Assembly (NCBI RefSeq): GCF_017163935.1
Contig: NZ_JABVZR010000001.1
Coordinates: 3,906,001-3,970,000 of the forward strand
Length of the DNA stretch: 64,000 nucleotides
Source of the DNA: Novosphingobium terrae
GTDB taxonomy: Bacteria > Pseudomonadota > Alphaproteobacteria > Sphingomonadales > Sphingomonadaceae
Direction: 5' to 3'
Below the pieces are notes generated by a model that worked only from the letters and a program-made list of their open reading frames with translations, was not told the DNA's origin and did no database searches. Both the position numbers and the translations under genes were made by a program. Positions 42,381-52,165 of this stretch are shown here, piece by piece. The number at the start of each line of letters is the position of its first letter. The first letter of the stretch is position 1.

Positions 42381-42800
42381 ATGGCACGCTATCACTCCCC
42401 CGCGATCAGCCGCTATTCGCGCCGGTTGGGCGGCTTTATCACCCTTTATGTCGCGCTGGTTTTCGCGATGGGCTGGCTGTTCCGCCACGCGCCTCCGCCC
42501 GCGCCATGGAATGTGTTGCTGGCGATTCTGCCCGCCCTGCCGGTGCTGGGCATCGTCTGGACGGTGATGCGCCTGCTGGTGGAAGAGCCCGACGAGTTCT
42601 GGCGGATGCTCTTCGTGCGTCAGGCACTGATCGCCACCGGCTTCTGCCTGACGGTGATGACCATCTGGGACTTTCTGCAGAATTACGATGTCGTCGCCCC
42701 CGGGCAGCATGGTTTTGGCGCCGCTTTTTTCTGGTTTATGGGGCTGGGCGTGGGGGCGGTGTGGAACGCCATCACCCTGTGGCGCAGTGAAAAGGCATGA
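42381..42800 (+). CDS. Four-helix membrane protein paired with XRE regulator
   Basis: The product has 139 residues with four predicted membrane helices (about 15-35, 43-62, 78-95, 107-130) and little else. Small membrane proteins of this kind, directly followed by a compact XRE regulator, are widespread in bacteria (YyaG-like pairs) and of unknown function. The regulator begins 10 bases after its stop, so they are co-translated. I recognise the arrangement rather than the protein family. Confidence 0.72.
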   Translation: MARYHSPAISRYSRRLGGFITLYVALVFAMGWLFRHAPPPAPWNVLLAILPALPVLGIVWTVMRLLVEEPDEFWRMLFVRQALIATGFCLTVMTIWDFLQNYDVVAPGQHGFGAAFFWFMGLGVGAVWNAITLWRSEKA

Positions 42801-42810
42801 GGGTCTGCCC

Positions 42811-43002
42811 GTGAACAACCGCCTGCGCGTGCTGCGCGCCGAAAAGGGCTGGAGCCAGCAGGATCTGGCCCAGCGGCTGGAGGTCTCGCGCCAATCCGTG
42901 AACGCCATCGAAACCGGGCGCTACGATCCTTCGCTGCCTTTGGCCTTTCGCATCGCCGATCTGTTCGGCCTGCCGATCGAGGCGATCTTCCTGCGCGATT
43001 AA
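42811..43002 (+). CDS. Compact XRE-family HTH regulator
   Basis: GTG at 42811 gives 63 residues, starting NNRLRVLRAEKGWSQQDLAQ and continuing through the HTH (LEVSRQSVNAIETGRYDP) to LFGLPIEAIFLRD. It is almost only the DNA-binding domain, like YgzD/YonR-type proteins that accompany small membrane proteins. It probably autoregulates the pair through the inverted repeat at 42321-42361. The longer reading frame upstream overlaps the previous gene in another frame and is not credible. Confidence 0.88.
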   Translation: MNNRLRVLRAEKGWSQQDLAQRLEVSRQSVNAIETGRYDPSLPLAFRIADLFGLPIEAIFLRD

Positions 43003-43052
43003 GGGTTCCTCCCCCCTTTCCCCTCCGCACGCGCCGGGGCAAAAGGGGCGCC

Positions 43053-43823
43053 ATGAGCGACGTCCTTTTCCATGCTTTGCCCACCGATGGCGAAAAGCCC
43101 GCCCGCCGTCTGGCCTATCGCCTGACGCCGCCCGCCGACTCGGAGCGCACGACACTGGTCTTCCTGCCCGGCTATATGTCGGACATGGCCGGGTCCAAGG
43201 CGGCGATGCTCTTCGATGCCGCGCGCGAAAAGGGCGTGGGCTGCCTGCTGCTCGATTACTCCGGCTGCGGCGCTTCGGATGGCGATTTCACCGATGGCAC
43301 GCTCACCCGCTGGCGCGAGGAGGTGCTGGCCCTGATCGAGGCCCTGGTGCCCGGCCCGGTGGTGCTGGTCGGCTCCAGCATGGGCGGCTGGCTGATGCTG
43401 CTCGTGGCGCTAACCCTGCCCGCCGACAAGCTGGCCGGGATCATGGGCATCGCCGCCGCGCCCGATTTCACGCAATGGGGCTACACCAGCGCGCAGAAGG
43501 GCGAGCTGATCGCCGGGCGCACCATTTTCGAGCCCAACCCCTACGGCCCCGAGCCCACGCCGACTCACGCCCGCTTCTGGGCCGATGGCGAGCATAACCG
43601 GCTGCTCGATGCCGAAATCCTGCTCGATGTGCCTGCCGTGCTGGTCCATGGCCAGCGGGACGAAGATGTCCCCTGGGAAATTTCATTGCGCCTCTCTGCA
43701 ACTTTGCGTTCTGACGCGGTTCAGCTATGCTTGGTCAAGGACGGCGACCACCGGCTCAGTCGGCCGGTGGATCTGGCCCTGATCCGGCGCATGGCTCTTG
43801 CGCTGGCAGGGGCCGACGCCTGA
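43053..43823 (+). CDS. Alpha/beta hydrolase (serine hydrolase)
   Basis: The product has 256 residues. The nucleophile is Ser109 in GSSMGG, with acid in VHGQRDEDVP and His in KDGDHRLS completing the triad. The oxyanion loop region is LPGYMSDMAG. It resembles palmitoyl-thioesterase-like or esterase hydrolases (BD-FAE/ABHD10 type), but the substrate is unknown. It is 50 bases past the XRE gene and 15 before the TPR gene, so the three may be read together. Confidence 0.88.
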   Translation: MSDVLFHALPTDGEKPARRLAYRLTPPADSERTTLVFLPGYMSDMAGSKAAMLFDAAREKGVGCLLLDYSGCGASDGDFTDGTLTRWREEVLALIEALVPGPVVLVGSSMGGWLMLLVALTLPADKLAGIMGIAAAPDFTQWGYTSAQKGELIAGRTIFEPNPYGPEPTPTHARFWADGEHNRLLDAEILLDVPAVLVHGQRDEDVPWEISLRLSATLRSDAVQLCLVKDGDHRLSRPVDLALIRRMALALAGADA

Positions 43824-43838
43824 TCCGGGAAGTCATTG

Positions 43839-44783
43839 ATGTCGCTTGTTTTAATCGCAACTGCCCTGATGCTTCAGACCGGCCCGCTGGTGGGCGATGG
43901 CATGGCCCCCTCGCTGGGCCTGCCGATGATCGACCGGCCCACGGCCCCGAACCGGCGCCGCGCCGTCAGCGAGATCACGGCGCGCCCTGAGCGCATCGAC
44001 GACTCGAACAAGCTGACTCACTGCCGCGAAACCGCCGACCACGATCCGGATGCCGCCGCCGAAATGGCCACCGACTGGCTGAGCGGCGCGAAAGACAGTC
44101 AGCGCGCCGAGGCGGAACTCTGCCTTGGCTATGCCTATTCCGCGCAGGAAGCCTGGCCCATGGCCGAGCAGGCCTTTCTGGCCGGGCGCGATGCGGCGGG
44201 CGACAATGCGCTGAACCGTGCGCGTCTGGGCGCCATGGCCGCCAGCGCCGCGCAGGCGCAGGAGGGCGGCGCTGACCGCGCTCTGGCCGCGCTGGACAAG
44301 GCCCGCGTGGATGCCAAGGCGGTGAACGATCCTTCGCTGATCGTGTCCATCGCGGTGGACCGGTCGCGGGCGCTCGTGGCGCTCAAGCGCAATGATGAGG
44401 CCGCCGCCGCTCTGGCAGAAGCCCGCACGCTGGGGCCGGACAATGGGCAGGCCTGGCTGCTGTCGGCCACGCTGTCGCGCCGGATGAACCATCTGGCCGA
44501 CGCCCAGACCCAGATCCAGACCGCCGCCAAACTGACCCCGCTCGACCCCGAGGTCGGGCTGGAGGCCGGGGTGATTGCCATGCTTGCGGGCCATGAGGAT
44601 GCCGCCCGCAAGAGTTGGGAGTCCACCGTCAAGACCAGCCCGCAGAGCGAGGCCGGCCATCAGGCCGCCGCCTATCTGCAACAGATCGGGGGTACGTCAG
44701 GGGCAAACGCCCCATCCCCTTCGAACGCCACTGGCGCCAACGCCGCTTCGTCAAAACCCTCGCCACAATCTTCGCCCGGGTGA
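43839..44783 (+). CDS. Secreted tetratricopeptide-repeat protein
   Basis: ATG 43839 gives 314 residues. There is an N-terminal hydrophobic segment (MSLVLIATALMLQTG) suggesting export, then several TPR-like helical pairs (about 80-260), for example LCLGYAYSAQEAWPMAEQAFLAGRDAAG and LVALKRNDEAAAALAEARTLGPDN. The C-terminal 30 residues are Ser/Pro/Asn-rich and disordered. The role is probably protein-protein interaction; no specific partner is evident. The GDH gene begins 91 bases later. Confidence 0.78.
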   Translation: MSLVLIATALMLQTGPLVGDGMAPSLGLPMIDRPTAPNRRRAVSEITARPERIDDSNKLTHCRETADHDPDAAAEMATDWLSGAKDSQRAEAELCLGYAYSAQEAWPMAEQAFLAGRDAAGDNALNRARLGAMAASAAQAQEGGADRALAALDKARVDAKAVNDPSLIVSIAVDRSRALVALKRNDEAAAALAEARTLGPDNGQAWLLSATLSRRMNHLADAQTQIQTAAKLTPLDPEVGLEAGVIAMLAGHEDAARKSWESTVKTSPQSEAGHQAAAYLQQIGGTSGANAPSPSNATGANAASSKPSPQSSPG

Positions 44784-44874
44784 TTACGCAGTCACTTTGG
44801 GCATAAATACCAAGGCCTTTGGCGTAATGCCGCCGGGCCCGTCACATCATTGAACCATCGGGAGAGAGACACAC

Positions 44875-47800
44875 ATGTCCGACCAGCCGAGCCGAGCGCA
44901 AACCCCCGCCACCCTGCCTGAAGCGCTGATCACGCGGCTGGCCCCCAGGCTGGAGGCCCGGCTGGATGAGGCGCAGCTCCCCGGCGACCCGGAAATGAGC
45001 GCCGAAGCGCTGGCCGCCGCCGCCCGTTTCATGCTGACCTCCGCCGCAAGGCGTGAGCGCGCCCAGAGCGCGATCAACATCGAAACCGTCTCCGGCGCGG
45101 CGGGCGAGCGCTTCATGCGCATCGCCGTGGTCAATGAGGATATGCCCTTTCTGGTCGATTCCATCGCGGGCACGGTGGGCGCGCATGGTCTGGTGATCGA
45201 CCGGCTGATCCACCCCATCGTCCCCGTTGAGCGCAACGGTCAGGGCGACATCACCGACCTGCCCGAGGGCGAGGCCCCCGGCGTGGCGCGTGAATCGGTG
45301 ATCTATCTGGAAACGCCGCGCGCGGATGCGCGCACCCGCGCCGCTCTGGCCGCCGATCTGGCGGTGACTCTGGGCGATGTGCGCGCCGCCGTGGGCGATT
45401 GGGGCGCGATGCGCACCGCCATGGAGGACGATGCCGGTCGCCTCACCGCGATGGACCGCGCCGAGGGCGCCGCGCTGCTGCGCTGGTTCAAGGACGGTAT
45501 GCTGACGCAGCTGGGCCATGTCACCCGCCTGCGCGATGGCAGCCAGCAGGGCGCACTGGGCATCTGCCGCAAGAGCACCTGGGAACTGCTGAACCGCGCC
45601 GGTTTCGAGCAGGCCTTCGCCTGGTTCGACCAGTTCGCGGCCAAGGGCGGCGGCGGTCGCCTGCCTTTGATCGTCAAATCGAACCGCATCGCCCATGTCC
45701 ACCGCCGCGTGCCGCTCGACCTGTTCATCGTGCCGGTGATCGAGGGCGGTCAGGTCACGGCCCTGTCGGTCCATGCCGGTGTGTGGACCAGCGAGGCGCT
45801 GGCCAGCCCGCCTCAGGCCGTGCCGCGCATGCGCGCGCAGCTCGCCGCGCTGATGGAGAAGTTCGGCTTCTCGCCGCGCGGCCATGCGGGCAAGGTGCTG
45901 GTCCATGCGCTGACCAGCCTGCCGCATGACCAGCTGATCGGCTTCGGTGACGAGGATCTGGAGCGCGTCTCCCTCACGCTGATGAGCATCATCGACCGTC
46001 CGCGCCCGCGCCTCTCGCTGGTGGCCGGGCCGCTGGGGCGCCATCTCTACACCTATGTGTGGCTGCCGCGCGAGACGCTGTCGAACCGCATGCGCGCCCG
46101 CATCTCCACCATGCTGGAAGAGGCCTCGGGCACGCAGGTGCTCGACTGGTCGCTGGAGGTCGAGGAAGGCAATCTGGCGCAATTGCGCTATGTGCTGGCC
46201 CCCGCCGAGGGCCGCGAGATCGCTGTGCCCGATGAGGCCGCGCTGGATGCCCAGCTTCAGGCCATGCTGCGCGGCTGGGGCGATGCGGTGGAAGCCGAGC
46301 TGGCCAACACCGAGGAACCCGCCCGCGCCGCCGCCATCGCCGGGCGCTATGCCGAGGCTTTCCCTGAAAACTATCGCGCGCTCTATGGCCCCGCCGAAGC
46401 CGCGATCGACATCGCCCAGCTGCGTCGCGTCGCCAGCGGCGGCGATGAGCATCCGCGCGCGGTGCGCCTCTATTGCCTGCCGGGCAGCGACGAGCCCGAG
46501 CGCCTCCGCCTGAAGATCTATGAGCGCAAGGCCTCGCTGGTCCTCTCCGACGTGGTGCCCGCGCTGGAGAATTTCGGCTTCCGCGTGCAGGACAATGTTC
46601 CCACCTCGCTGCGCAGCGCCGATCTGGGGGTGATTCACGATTTCCTGCTGGCCCTGCCGGTAGGACAGGAGACAGCACCCGTTCTGGCCCATGCGCCGAT
46701 CATCGAGGATGCGCTGATCGCCGTGCTGACCGGCGCGGGCGAGGAAGACGCCTTCAACCGCCTGATCGTGGGCGTGGGCCTTTCCGCGCGTGAGGCCAAC
46801 TGGCTGCGCGCCTGGTATCGCTATTTGCGCCAGACGGGGCTGAATTACAGCATCGACACCGCCGTCGACGCGCTGATGAATGCCGGTGCGGTGACTTTGG
46901 GTCTGGTCGATCTGTTCCGCGCCCGCCATCTGCCCGGCACTGCCGACCGCGTGGCGCTGGAAGCGCAGGCCGAGGATGCCATCCGCGATGGCCTCGCCAA
47001 GGTTTCCGCGATCAACGAGGACCGCCTGCTGCGCGCCTTCCGCATGATCGTGCTGGCCATCCTGCGCACCAACGCCTTTGCCGAGGCGGGCCGCGAGGCG
47101 CTGGCCTTCAAGTTCGATTCCGCGCTGGTGCCGAACCTGCCCAAGCCGCTGCCGTGGCGCGAAATCTTCGTCTATTCGCGCCGGGTGGAAGGCATCCATC
47201 TGCGTGCCGGTCCCGTCGCGCGCGGTGGCCTGCGCTGGTCCGACCGTCGCGACGACTTCCGCACCGAAGTGCTGGGCCTGATGAAGGCGCAGCGCGTGAA
47301 GAACGCCGTCATCGTGCCCACCGGCGCCAAGGGCGGTTTCTATCCCAAGCAGCTGCCCGATCCCGCGCGTGACCGCGACGGCTGGGCCACCGAGGGCCGC
47401 GAAAGCTACAAGGTCTTCATCCGCACCCTGCTCTCGATCACCGACAACATCGTCGAGAACAAGGTGGTCCACCCCGCCGAAGTGGTGATCCGCGACGGCG
47501 AAGACCCCTATTTCGTGGTCGCCGCCGACAAGGGCACCGCCACCTTCTCCGACACCGCCAATGGCCTCGCCGCCGAGAAGGACTTCTGGCTCGACGACGC
47601 TTTCGCCAGCGGCGGCTCAAAGGGCTATGACCACAAGGCGATGGGCATCACCGCGCGCGGCGCATGGATGAGCGTGCAGCGCCACTTCCTTGAAATGGGC
47701 GTGGATGTGCAGGCCGATCCCGTCCGCGTCGTCGGCGTGGGCGATATGAGCGGCGACGTCTTCGGCAATGGCATGCTGCTCTCGAAGAGCCTGCTGATCA

Positions 47801-49617
47801 CCGCCGCCTTCGATCACCGCCATATCTTCCTCGACCCCAATCCCGATGCGGCCAAGAGCTGGGAAGAGCGCAACCGCCTGTTCGCTCTGCCGCGTTCCAG
47901 CTGGGATGATTACGACCGCAGCGTGATGTCGCCGGGCGGGGCCATCGTGCCGCGCAGCCAGAAGGAAATCCCGCTCTCGCCGGAAATCCGTCTGGCGCTG
48001 GGCATCGATGCCGAAGTGATCGATCCCGATTCGCTGATGACCGCGATCCTGAAGGCGCCGGTCGATCTGCTGTGGTTCGGCGGCATCGGCACCTATGTCA
48101 AAGCCGCGAGCGAAGTGCATGCCGCGGTGGGCGATCCCTCCAATGACTCGATCCGCGTCAATGGCGCCGAAGTGCGCGCCCGCGTCATCGGTGAGGGCGG
48201 CAACCTCGGCTGCACGCAGGCCGGGCGCATCGACTATGCCCTGCATGGCGCGAACGGCTTCGGCGGGCGCGGCAACACCGACTTTATCGACAATTCGGCT
48301 GGCGTCGATTGTTCGGACAAGGAGGTCAACATCAAGATCGCGCTGGCCAATGCCAAGCGCGCCGGGCGTCTGGATGAGGATGGCCGCGTCGTCATCCTTT
48401 CCAAGATGACCGACGCCGTGGCCGCGCTGGTGCTGGAAGACAACCGCCTGCAGGCGCTCGGCCTCTCCATCGCGCAAAACGGCGGGGCTGACGCCATGCC
48501 CGGCCATGTCCGCCTGATCGAGATGCTGGAGGACAATGGCCAGCTCGACCGCCGCACCGAAGGCCTGGCCGATGCCGACACCTTCGCGCGCCGCGCCGCC
48601 GACATTGGCGCGGGCCTGACCCGCCCCGAACTGGCCGTGCTGCTCTCCAGCGCGAAGCTGGCGATTCAGGATGCGCTGGAAGCCTCCACCGTGGTCGATG
48701 ACACCGCGCTGGACGACGATCTGCTCCACGCCTTCCCCGAGGATATGCGCGAAACCTATCGCGAGGACATCCTCGGCCACCGTCTGCGCCGGGAAATTCT
48801 GGCTACGCGTCTGGCCAACCGCCTGATCAACCGCCTCGGCTTCGTTCACCCCTTCGAACTGGCCGAGGAAGAGGGCGTTGGCCTTGCCGAAGTCACCGCC
48901 GCCTTCCTCGCCGCCGAGCAGCTCTTCGGTCTGGAAACGATCTGGCAGGCCATCGAGGACGCGCCCATCGCCGAAAAGCCGCGCATCCTGCTGATGAGCC
49001 GCGCCGCCGATGTGGTGCGCAGCCATATGGCCGACCTGCTCCGCTCGGGCGCAACGACCATCGCTCCCTCGGTGCTGGCCGCGGATCTGGCCGGGGGCAT
49101 TTCGGCCCTGTCGCGTCAGGTCGACGATCTGCTGGTCACCGAAACCCGCGAGCGTTCCACCCGCATGGCCAGCGATCTGCTGGCAGCGGGCGCGGATGGC
49201 GAGCAGGCTCTGGCCATCGTCCACCTCTTCGATATGGACGGCGCAGTGGGTCTTGCCGCGCTGGCCCATGGCAATGGCGCCGATCCCATCGCGCTCACCC
49301 GCGCCTTCACCCGTCTGGGCGAGGCACTGGGGCTGGACTGGGCGCAGGGCGTGGCCGCGCGCCTCTCCCCCGCCGACCCGTGGGAGCGGCTGCTGGTGGC
49401 GGGCCTTGCGCGCGATTTCCAGCAGATGCGCTTCCAGTTCCTGGCCCGCGCGGATGCCAAGGCGCCCGGGCAGACGGTCGAGACCTGGCTGGAAGCAACC
49501 AGCGCAAGCGTGCTGACCTTCCGCGCGATGATCAACCGCGCACGCAAGGCGGCGGTGGTGAGCCCGGCCATGCTGGCGCAGATCGCCAGTCAGGCGCGGA
49601 ACGTGCTGGCACGGTAA
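44875..49617 (+). CDS. gdhZ: NAD-specific glutamate dehydrogenase, large (180 kDa) class
   Basis: The product has 1580 residues, the size of the L_180 class known from Caulobacter and Streptomyces. An N-terminal ACT-containing region (about 1-700) is followed by the dehydrogenase domain; VPTGAKGGFYPKQLPD carries the catalytic Lys (around residue 818), and GVGDMSGDVFGNGMLLS and GEGGNLGCTQAGRIDY belong to the nucleotide domain. It deaminates glutamate to 2-oxoglutarate with NAD for use of amino acids as carbon source, and is usually allosterically controlled. GGGAGAGAGACACACATG gives a good ribosome site. Confidence 0.95.
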   Translation: MSDQPSRAQTPATLPEALITRLAPRLEARLDEAQLPGDPEMSAEALAAAARFMLTSAARRERAQSAINIETVSGAAGERFMRIAVVNEDMPFLVDSIAGTVGAHGLVIDRLIHPIVPVERNGQGDITDLPEGEAPGVARESVIYLETPRADARTRAALAADLAVTLGDVRAAVGDWGAMRTAMEDDAGRLTAMDRAEGAALLRWFKDGMLTQLGHVTRLRDGSQQGALGICRKSTWELLNRAGFEQAFAWFDQFAAKGGGGRLPLIVKSNRIAHVHRRVPLDLFIVPVIEGGQVTALSVHAGVWTSEALASPPQAVPRMRAQLAALMEKFGFSPRGHAGKVLVHALTSLPHDQLIGFGDEDLERVSLTLMSIIDRPRPRLSLVAGPLGRHLYTYVWLPRETLSNRMRARISTMLEEASGTQVLDWSLEVEEGNLAQLRYVLAPAEGREIAVPDEAALDAQLQAMLRGWGDAVEAELANTEEPARAAAIAGRYAEAFPENYRALYGPAEAAIDIAQLRRVASGGDEHPRAVRLYCLPGSDEPERLRLKIYERKASLVLSDVVPALENFGFRVQDNVPTSLRSADLGVIHDFLLALPVGQETAPVLAHAPIIEDALIAVLTGAGEEDAFNRLIVGVGLSAREANWLRAWYRYLRQTGLNYSIDTAVDALMNAGAVTLGLVDLFRARHLPGTADRVALEAQAEDAIRDGLAKVSAINEDRLLRAFRMIVLAILRTNAFAEAGREALAFKFDSALVPNLPKPLPWREIFVYSRRVEGIHLRAGPVARGGLRWSDRRDDFRTEVLGLMKAQRVKNAVIVPTGAKGGFYPKQLPDPARDRDGWATEGRESYKVFIRTLLSITDNIVENKVVHPAEVVIRDGEDPYFVVAADKGTATFSDTANGLAAEKDFWLDDAFASGGSKGYDHKAMGITARGAWMSVQRHFLEMGVDVQADPVRVVGVGDMSGDVFGNGMLLSKSLLITAAFDHRHIFLDPNPDAAKSWEERNRLFALPRSSWDDYDRSVMSPGGAIVPRSQKEIPLSPEIRLALGIDAEVIDPDSLMTAILKAPVDLLWFGGIGTYVKAASEVHAAVGDPSNDSIRVNGAEVRARVIGEGGNLGCTQAGRIDYALHGANGFGGRGNTDFIDNSAGVDCSDKEVNIKIALANAKRAGRLDEDGRVVILSKMTDAVAALVLEDNRLQALGLSIAQNGGADAMPGHVRLIEMLEDNGQLDRRTEGLADADTFARRAADIGAGLTRPELAVLLSSAKLAIQDALEASTVVDDTALDDDLLHAFPEDMRETYREDILGHRLRREILATRLANRLINRLGFVHPFELAEEEGVGLAEVTAAFLAAEQLFGLETIWQAIEDAPIAEKPRILLMSRAADVVRSHMADLLRSGATTIAPSVLAADLAGGISALSRQVDDLLVTETRERSTRMASDLLAAGADGEQALAIVHLFDMDGAVGLAALAHGNGADPIALTRAFTRLGEALGLDWAQGVAARLSPADPWERLLVAGLARDFQQMRFQFLARADAKAPGQTVETWLEATSASVLTFRAMINRARKAAVVSPAMLAQIASQARNVLAR

Positions 49618-49632
49618 GAAGGAAGGGGAAGG

Positions 49633-49860
49633 GCGAGGGTGTTACACCCTCGCGCTCCCATGACTGTCTGCGTTGCGCTTCGGGTTCGGCCACAGAGCTA
49701 ACCTCGCCGCGCCGCAGGCATCAAGGATAGGAAAGGCGCCGGGGCTCACTGCCTGCGGCGCCTTTTCGTTGCGCTGGTGGAGAGATTGAGCGCTCGGATC
49801 GGGCACCACTGCCCCATCGTCGGAAGACGTTCCGGGAGCGCGAGGGGGTAACCCCCTCGC
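49633..49860. repeat. Intergenic nested inverted-repeat element, copy 7
   Basis: Type 2 left end GAGGGTGTTACACCCTC with CTGTCTGCGTTGCGCTTCGGGTTCGGC; type 1 right end with CGTCGGAAGACG and GAGGGGGTAACCCCCTC. The core is GCGCCGCAGGCA facing TGCCTGCGGCGC. It fills the space between the convergent GDH and ABC permease genes, 15 and 11 bases from their stops, with no other terminator visible. Confidence 0.93.
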
Positions 49861-49871
49861 ATTCTCTCCCT

Positions 49872-51122
49872 TCAAACCTTCTTCCCGAAAATCCCCCGCC
49901 TCTTCTTCACCGCCCCTTGCACACCCCCGCTCTGCATCACGCGACGGCGGAAGATATGCGCGCCTGCGCGAACGAAGATCAGCACACACAAAGCCTGCCA
50001 GCCCAGCGCCGCCAGATGCGGCCACAGATCGGCATGCAAAGCCGCGCGGCCCAGCATGGCGAAGGGCGAGGAGAAGGGGAAGATCATGGCGGCCCATTCC
50101 ACCGGCGATCCCTCGCGCGCCATGCCGTAGGAGGCGAAGAAGAACACCAGAATCTGCGCCATGGTGACGGGCATGTTGAGCGTCTGCACCTCGCGCACGG
50201 TGCTGGCCATGGAACCGATGGTGAGGAAGACGCTGCCCAGCAGCAGATAGCCCATGGCGAAATAGGCGATGCCCAGCGCGATGAACATCGGCCAGCCCAC
50301 GGCAGGGGCGGTCAGGAAATGCAGCGACTGGCCGCTGGCGAGATGCATCGCGCCGCCCGCCGCGCCCCAGACAGCGATGCCCACCAGCGAGACAGCCAGC
50401 ATGGCAAAGAGCTTGCCAAGGAACACCGCGTCCATGGGGATGGCGGCGGCGAGAACCTCGATGATCTTGTTGCCCTTTTCCTCAACGAGATTGGAAAGGA
50501 CCATGCCCGCCAGCAGCATCATCAGCAGGAACAGCAGGGTCTGCGCGGCTTGGGCGGTGAGAGCGCGGCCATGGCCTGTCTCGGGGCGGGAAGGCGCTGC
50601 GGCAGCGGTGGCGGAGAGTTTGATGCCGGGCAGGGCTCCGGCATCGGCGGTGCGGGCGTGAGCGATCAGCAGGGCAATGGGGCCGCGCCATTCCTCGATG
50701 CGGTCATGCGGGCCGGTCAGCACGGGGCGGTCGAGCGTGCCGGAGAGGATCGCCCCGATATCGTGGTTTGCGGCCTGTTCGCGTCGCAGCGCGGCAGCCG
50801 GATCGCCCGGTTTCTGCTGCCTGACTTCGGAAAGGTCAGGCAGGGCGCCGTCCATCGTCGGGCCGATGGCATTCGCCGCGATCATCACGGCATGGAGATC
50901 GGCACGCTCCATCATCACGCCGATGCGGGGGACTTCGGAAGCGGTGTTGTCGACATGGCTGGTCACCGAGCCGGCCATGGCGCCGACCACCAGAGGGAAC
51001 AGCGGGCCGATCAGGAAGAAGATAAAGCTGCGGCTCCACAGCACGGCCATGAAATCGCGCCGCGCCACCACCAGAGCGGCGGCGAGCAGGGAGAGGCGAC
51101 CACCTTTGGTTGTGTTGTCCAT
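49872..51122 (-). CDS. ABC-2 type transporter permease (NatB-like)
   Basis: ATG 51122 gives 416 residues, overlapping the ATP-binding gene's stop by one base (TGATG). One N-terminal helix (about 25-45), a long soluble loop, and five to six helices from about 195 (LLFLLMMLLAGMVLSNLVEEKGNKIIEVLAA, a typical ABC-2/NatB signature). With the ATPase it forms an exporter of the NatAB/YhaPQ kind; cargo (Na+, peptide or lipid) is unknown. Confidence 0.88.
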   Translation of the reverse strand: MDNTTKGGRLSLLAAALVVARRDFMAVLWSRSFIFFLIGPLFPLVVGAMAGSVTSHVDNTASEVPRIGVMMERADLHAVMIAANAIGPTMDGALPDLSEVRQQKPGDPAAALRREQAANHDIGAILSGTLDRPVLTGPHDRIEEWRGPIALLIAHARTADAGALPGIKLSATAAAAPSRPETGHGRALTAQAAQTLLFLLMMLLAGMVLSNLVEEKGNKIIEVLAAAIPMDAVFLGKLFAMLAVSLVGIAVWGAAGGAMHLASGQSLHFLTAPAVGWPMFIALGIAYFAMGYLLLGSVFLTIGSMASTVREVQTLNMPVTMAQILVFFFASYGMAREGSPVEWAAMIFPFSSPFAMLGRAALHADLWPHLAALGWQALCVLIFVRAGAHIFRRRVMQSGGVQGAVKKRRGIFGKKV

Positions 51123-52135
51123 CACAGGACCTCCTCGCCGCTGGCATCCAGCGCCTTGGCCGCCGCAGACCCCGCGATGGCGACAAAGGCGTCATGCAGC
51201 CCCGCGCGTTCGATGGAGAGCGAGAGGATGCCGGCATCGCCCTCGATCAGGGCGCGCAACAGGGGCTCCACCCCGCTTTCGGGCAGGGAGAACAGCCAGA
51301 AGCGGCCTTCCTGCCGTGTGTCCTGCGGCAAAGCGGTGCGCCACAGGCCTTCGCGCTCACGGGTTTCAAGGCGCACCTGAGGCCGGATACGGTCACGGGC
51401 TTCATCCACCGGCCCGGCGAAGGGCACGCGGCCCCCGGCGATGATCGCGACCTCGTCGCAGAGGCGCTCGGCATGGGCGATGACATGGGTGGAGAAGATC
51501 ACCGTGGTGCCCTTGGCCGCCAGCCCGCGAATCATCTGTTCCAGCCGCCCCTGATTGATGGCATCGAGGCCGGAGAAAGGTTCGTCGAAGATCACAAGGC
51601 GCGGTTCGTGGACCAGCGTGCCCAGCACCTGCACCTGCTGGGCCTGCCCCTTGCTCATCTGGCGGATCTGGCGCTCGGCGAGATGGCCGAGGCCATGCTC
51701 CTCCAGCAGTTCGCGCCCGCGCTGGCGGCCCTTGGCCAGCGGCACGCCGCGCAAGGCGCCCAGAAAGCCGATCGCCTCATAGGCCTTCATCGCCGGGTAA
51801 AGCCCGCGCTCCTCGGGCAGATAGCCGATAGCGTGGGAGACATCATGCGGTCGCTCGCTGCCCAGCACGCGGCGGTAACCGTCGTCGGGATCGATGATGC
51901 CCAGAATCATGCGCAGAGTGGTGGTCTTGCCCGCGCCATTGGGGCCGAGGATGCCGTAAATCGCCCCCTCCGGCACGCGCAGATCCACGCCATCCACCGC
52001 CGTGGTGCCGTTGAAGCGCTTCACCAGCCCCCGCACCTCGATGGCCAGCGGGCGGGTGTTCCCTTCCGCCGCAGGGCGGGCATCGTTGCCCTTCAGCGGC
52101 GCTTCTTCTAGATCAGCCGTCATTCCGGTCCCCAT
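51122..52135 (-). CDS. ABC transporter ATP-binding protein (NatA-like)
   Basis: The product has 337 residues with all ABC motifs: Walker A GPNGAGKTT, Q-loop region, signature SKGQAQQVQVLGTLVHEPRLVIFDEP including Walker B, and the switch His in STHVIAHAERL. A C-terminal extension of about 100 residues follows the ATPase, as in NatA-type exporters. An alternative start is at 52123 (MTADLEE). It is divergent from queG with only 30 bases between. Confidence 0.92.
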   Translation of the reverse strand: MGTGMTADLEEAPLKGNDARPAAEGNTRPLAIEVRGLVKRFNGTTAVDGVDLRVPEGAIYGILGPNGAGKTTTLRMILGIIDPDDGYRRVLGSERPHDVSHAIGYLPEERGLYPAMKAYEAIGFLGALRGVPLAKGRQRGRELLEEHGLGHLAERQIRQMSKGQAQQVQVLGTLVHEPRLVIFDEPFSGLDAINQGRLEQMIRGLAAKGTTVIFSTHVIAHAERLCDEVAIIAGGRVPFAGPVDEARDRIRPQVRLETREREGLWRTALPQDTRQEGRFWLFSLPESGVEPLLRALIEGDAGILSLSIERAGLHDAFVAIAGSAAAKALDASGEEVL

Positions 52136-52165
52136 GTCTCTACCGCTGCAACAACACAGAGTTTG

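Noticed and set aside
44842..47472. 876-codon open frame opposite the glutamate dehydrogenase gene
   Set aside because: It lies fully antisense to a clearly conserved gene and its product has no recognisable domain; long antisense frames are common with GC-rich third positions.
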